DNA from: Selenomonadales bacterium
GTDB lineage: Bacteria > Bacillota > Clostridia > Christensenellales > QALW01
Length of the DNA stretch: 15,037 nt
Direction of reading: 5' to 3'
Assembly: GCA_003150515.1 (NCBI GenBank)
Contig: QALW01000052.1
Coordinates: forward strand, 1-15,037
A program made the position numbers and the translations under genes. Below, piece by piece: positions 13,105 through 15,037 of the stretch. Position 1 is the stretch's first letter; each line of letters opens with the position of its first letter. The notes under the pieces are model-generated. The model was not told where the DNA came from. It did not search any database and saw only the letters and a program-made list of their open reading frames with translations.

Positions 13105-14698
13105 AAAACTGGGCGCGGCTTTAAGCGCCCTGGCCATATTAAGCCTTTCGGCGTGCGCTCCTGAGGCGCAGCCCAGCGCTACCGGCAGCGCCGCGGGCAC
13201 GGCGTCGGCTACGGTTAAGGTTACCGCTCAGAGGGGCGGGGAGCTTTCTTTGGCTATGCCTTCTTCTCCTGCGAGCGTGCATCCGCTTTATCTGAACGAA
13301 ACCTCCATGCTCAATTTATACTGGCTGGTTTTTGAGCCTCTTATAGCGTTGGACAAGGACAACCTGCCTCAAAGCTGCCTTGCGGACAGCTGGGAATATG
13401 ACGAGGCGCAGGGAGTGTATATAATCAAAATCCGTTCGGGCGTGCAATGGCATGGCGAACGGGGAGAGGTTACGGCCAACGACGTGGTTTTTACCCTCCA
13501 GCAAATCCTGAATTCCACGGAGAGCATATATAACAAGCAAATAGCCAAATATATTCAGAGCGTTAGTGTAAGCGATCTATATACAGTTGTTATTACTCCC
13601 CGTATAGCCAGCTATAATTTGCTTTACAGCCTGAACGTGCCCATAATTCCTCAAAGCTATTATCAGGGCCTGGACGGGAAAACGTCCGCGCCGCCGGTGG
13701 GCAGCGGGCCCTATGCTGTTCTGGAGGCCAATTTCAATGAAAATTCAAATATGACTCTGGGCATAAATGAAAAATGGTGGAAAAAACAGCCGTATATAGA
13801 GCTTATACGGGCAAAGGGATATAAGGATAAGGACAGCGTTTTAGCGGCCTTTGAGCGGGGAGAGCTGGATTGCGTCAACAGCGATAAGCTGACGGTGGAC
13901 GTCTATGCCATGAAAGAAAACGTTCAGGCATGGGAATATCCCTCCTATTATTATGATTTTCTAGCTGTTAATCTTGAAAGGGAGCCGCTGGGAGATAGGA
14001 GAGTGCGCCAGGCTATTTCTTACGCCATAGACCGCAAAAGCATAGTGAGCAATATATATCTTAATCACGCCGTGCTCTCTGAAACGCCCTTTATGCCCGG
14101 AACCGCGCTTAACGACGCTTCGGCGATAAGATATGATTACAGTCTTGGGACGGCTTTGGAGCTGCTTGAACAGGCGGGCTGGATTCAGAATGAAGAGGGG
14201 CTGCGCGTTAAGGACGGCAAGACGCTGACTTTAGAGATTATAACTCTGGAAAATACTGATAATCCGGTTAGAAAGGATACGGCCGAAGCCATAGCGGGCC
14301 AGCTGGGAGCGGCGGGCATCAGCGTGACCGTGCTGGCGCTTGAACGGGAGGAATTGGATAAGCGCGTTGCGGCCCGGGATTTTGATTTACTGCTCACTCA
14401 GGCCTATTTAAGCGGTACACCCGATATGGAATTTATGTATGCGGGCGAAGGCAATATATCCAAATATAACAGCGTTCAATTGGAGAGCATGCTTCAGGCG
14501 CTTCAAAGCGCGGCGGGACGGGAGGAATTTTTCAGCGCGCTTTATACTCTGCACCGCGCTATGGCTGAGGAACTGCCTCATATAGGGCTCTTTTTCCAGA
14601 CGCATACCATGCTTTACAGGACGGGCGTATATCCTGAAGGAATTTACAGGGATTTAAAGGTTTATTCCGGAATGGCTCAATGGTTTATAGCCCAGTAG
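13070..14698 (+). CDS. Oligopeptide-type ABC substrate-binding lipoprotein (SBP family 5)
   Basis: 542 residues with the chosen start, ATG 13070: AGGA at 13061-13064 is 5 bases before it, whereas ATG 13079 and GTG 13094 lack a well-placed site. A lipoprotein signal follows: basic VKIKK, hydrophobic LGAALSALAIL, lipobox LSAC with Cys29 as the lipidated residue, then a Ser/Ala/Thr/Gly-rich linker (to ~residue 50). The mature part has the family 5 pattern: RGGELSLAMPSSPASVHPL at the start, LADSWEYDEAQG, TANDVVFTLQQIL, GSGPYAVLEA, and the helix VRQAISYAIDRKSIV. Members bind oligopeptides, nickel or sugars outside the membrane and pass them to a Dpp/Opp-type permease. No permease or ATPase gene follows, so it is an orphan here. 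It overlaps the transglycosylase gene by 35 bases, implying co-expression. Confidence 0.93.
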   Translation: MICMSGFTVKIKKLGAALSALAILSLSACAPEAQPSATGSAAGTASATVKVTAQRGGELSLAMPSSPASVHPLYLNETSMLNLYWLVFEPLIALDKDNLPQSCLADSWEYDEAQGVYIIKIRSGVQWHGERGEVTANDVVFTLQQILNSTESIYNKQIAKYIQSVSVSDLYTVVITPRIASYNLLYSLNVPIIPQSYYQGLDGKTSAPPVGSGPYAVLEANFNENSNMTLGINEKWWKKQPYIELIRAKGYKDKDSVLAAFERGELDCVNSDKLTVDVYAMKENVQAWEYPSYYYDFLAVNLEREPLGDRRVRQAISYAIDRKSIVSNIYLNHAVLSETPFMPGTALNDASAIRYDYSLGTALELLEQAGWIQNEEGLRVKDGKTLTLEIITLENTDNPVRKDTAEAIAGQLGAAGISVTVLALEREELDKRVAARDFDLLLTQAYLSGTPDMEFMYAGEGNISKYNSVQLESMLQALQSAAGREEFFSALYTLHRAMAEELPHIGLFFQTHTMLYRTGVYPEGIYRDLKVYSGMAQWFIAQ

Positions 14699-14785
14699 CG
14701 GGCGCGAGCCCAAAAGCCGCTTAAATCTGACGCGGCAGATGGGCATATTTAGATTCGTTCAGCTCGTTGTTTAGAAAAATTTGCA

Positions 14786-14823
14786 GCCGGCGGGAATCCT
14801 GAAAGGGTTTCTGCCGGCGTTTT
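14786..14823 (+). terminator. Terminator of the polA-to-SBP operon
   Basis: GCCGGCGGGAATCC (14786-14799) pairs with GGGTTTCTGCCGGC (14805-14818), 14 bp with three G-U pairs, loop TGAAA, followed by a short T4 run (14820-14823) and ATTTG. It lies 88 bases after the SBP stop. Confidence 0.75.
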
Positions 14824-14976
14824 ATTTGCATGGAGAGCCTTAATTGGGGCAGAGCATAATTGGCCGCGGAAAATAATGCCGCATAAGCGCAAATAACCTT
14901 TCAGCGGGTTATATCCTATATGAGCGCCAATATATTATTAGTAATTGTATTTGCTTTTTACTGCGGCTTATGCAGG

Positions 14977-15037
14977 CGGGGGGCGGCGTTTGCGGCCGCG
15001 CGCGGCCGCCGGGGCGGGGAACCCCGCCCCGGGCAGG
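14977..15037. repeat. Third multi-branched palindrome, left half (element 3, cut by window edge)
   Basis: After a left arm ending GGCGGCGTTTG (to 14991) come an 18-bp perfect palindrome GCGGCCGCG/CGCGGCCGC (14992-15009), a hairpin CGGGGCGGGG-aa-CCCCGCCCCG (15010-15031) and then GGCAGG at the edge. Hairpin order and the GGCAGG start match element 2 (6960-7073) on the same strand, so the right arm should lie just outside. The left limit of the arm is uncertain. The stretch 14824-14976 has no gene; it holds an imperfect inverted repeat, GCATAAG..CGCAAATA (14881-14895) against TATTTGC..CTTATGC (14948-14973), which overlaps the arm. Confidence 0.7.

Overview
The window looks like chromosomal DNA of an anaerobic, probably gut-associated member of the Clostridia (Firmicutes). 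The support is: a Na+-translocating decarboxylase beta subunit followed by a tiny OadG-related subunit; a MarR plus heterodimeric ABC exporter operon of the type common in Clostridia; a polA-coaE-lytic transglycosylase order also common there; AGGAGG ribosome binding sites throughout; and a single-membrane style lipoprotein and transglycosylase. I cannot name a genus. Most genes are moderately GC-rich, but 7440-8400 is visibly AT-rich.

Layout. 1-775 (+): 3' end of the decarboxylase beta subunit and its 44-aa partner, closed by a long perfect hairpin shared with the convergent gene. 892-2268 (-): cytoplasmic-looking von Willebrand factor A protein with a cysteine-rich C-terminal half. 2269-2732: divergent intergenic region holding a 148-bp multi-branched palindrome and the marR promoter/operator. 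2733-6939 (+): marR and two half-size ABC exporters whose ATPase motifs are degenerate in complementary ways, as expected for one asymmetric heterodimer. 6940-7597: a gene-free, hairpin- and repeat-rich stretch with a second multi-branched palindrome, a 32-bp tandem repeat of its right arm, a strong terminator and degenerate ~76-bp repeats. 7598-8361: AT-rich cluster of three tiny ribbon-helix-helix (RHH) proteins whose promoters share a TGANGTCA half-site. 8362-9348: terminators, one doubtful 47-aa ORF, and a (-) strand tRNA-Leu(CAA) unit with its own promoter, a ~200-nt structured trailer and a terminator. 9349-14698 (+): polA, coaE, a membrane-anchored lytic transglycosylase and an oligopeptide-type substrate-binding lipoprotein, the last three overlapping. 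14699-15037: terminator and the left half of a third multi-branched palindrome cut by the window edge.

How the genes relate. The decarboxylase fragments belong to a membrane complex that couples decarboxylation to Na+ export. MarR probably represses its own operon and the ABC exporter through an inverted repeat at the start site. polA-coaE-slt-SBP looks like a housekeeping block without a shared pathway. The two parts most worth a second look are (i) the family of three palindromic elements, each a long outer stem capped by three short hairpins in a conserved order, and (ii) the three-gene RHH cluster with apparent mutual regulation through half-sites spaced 11 bp apart and no toxin or effector gene alongside.
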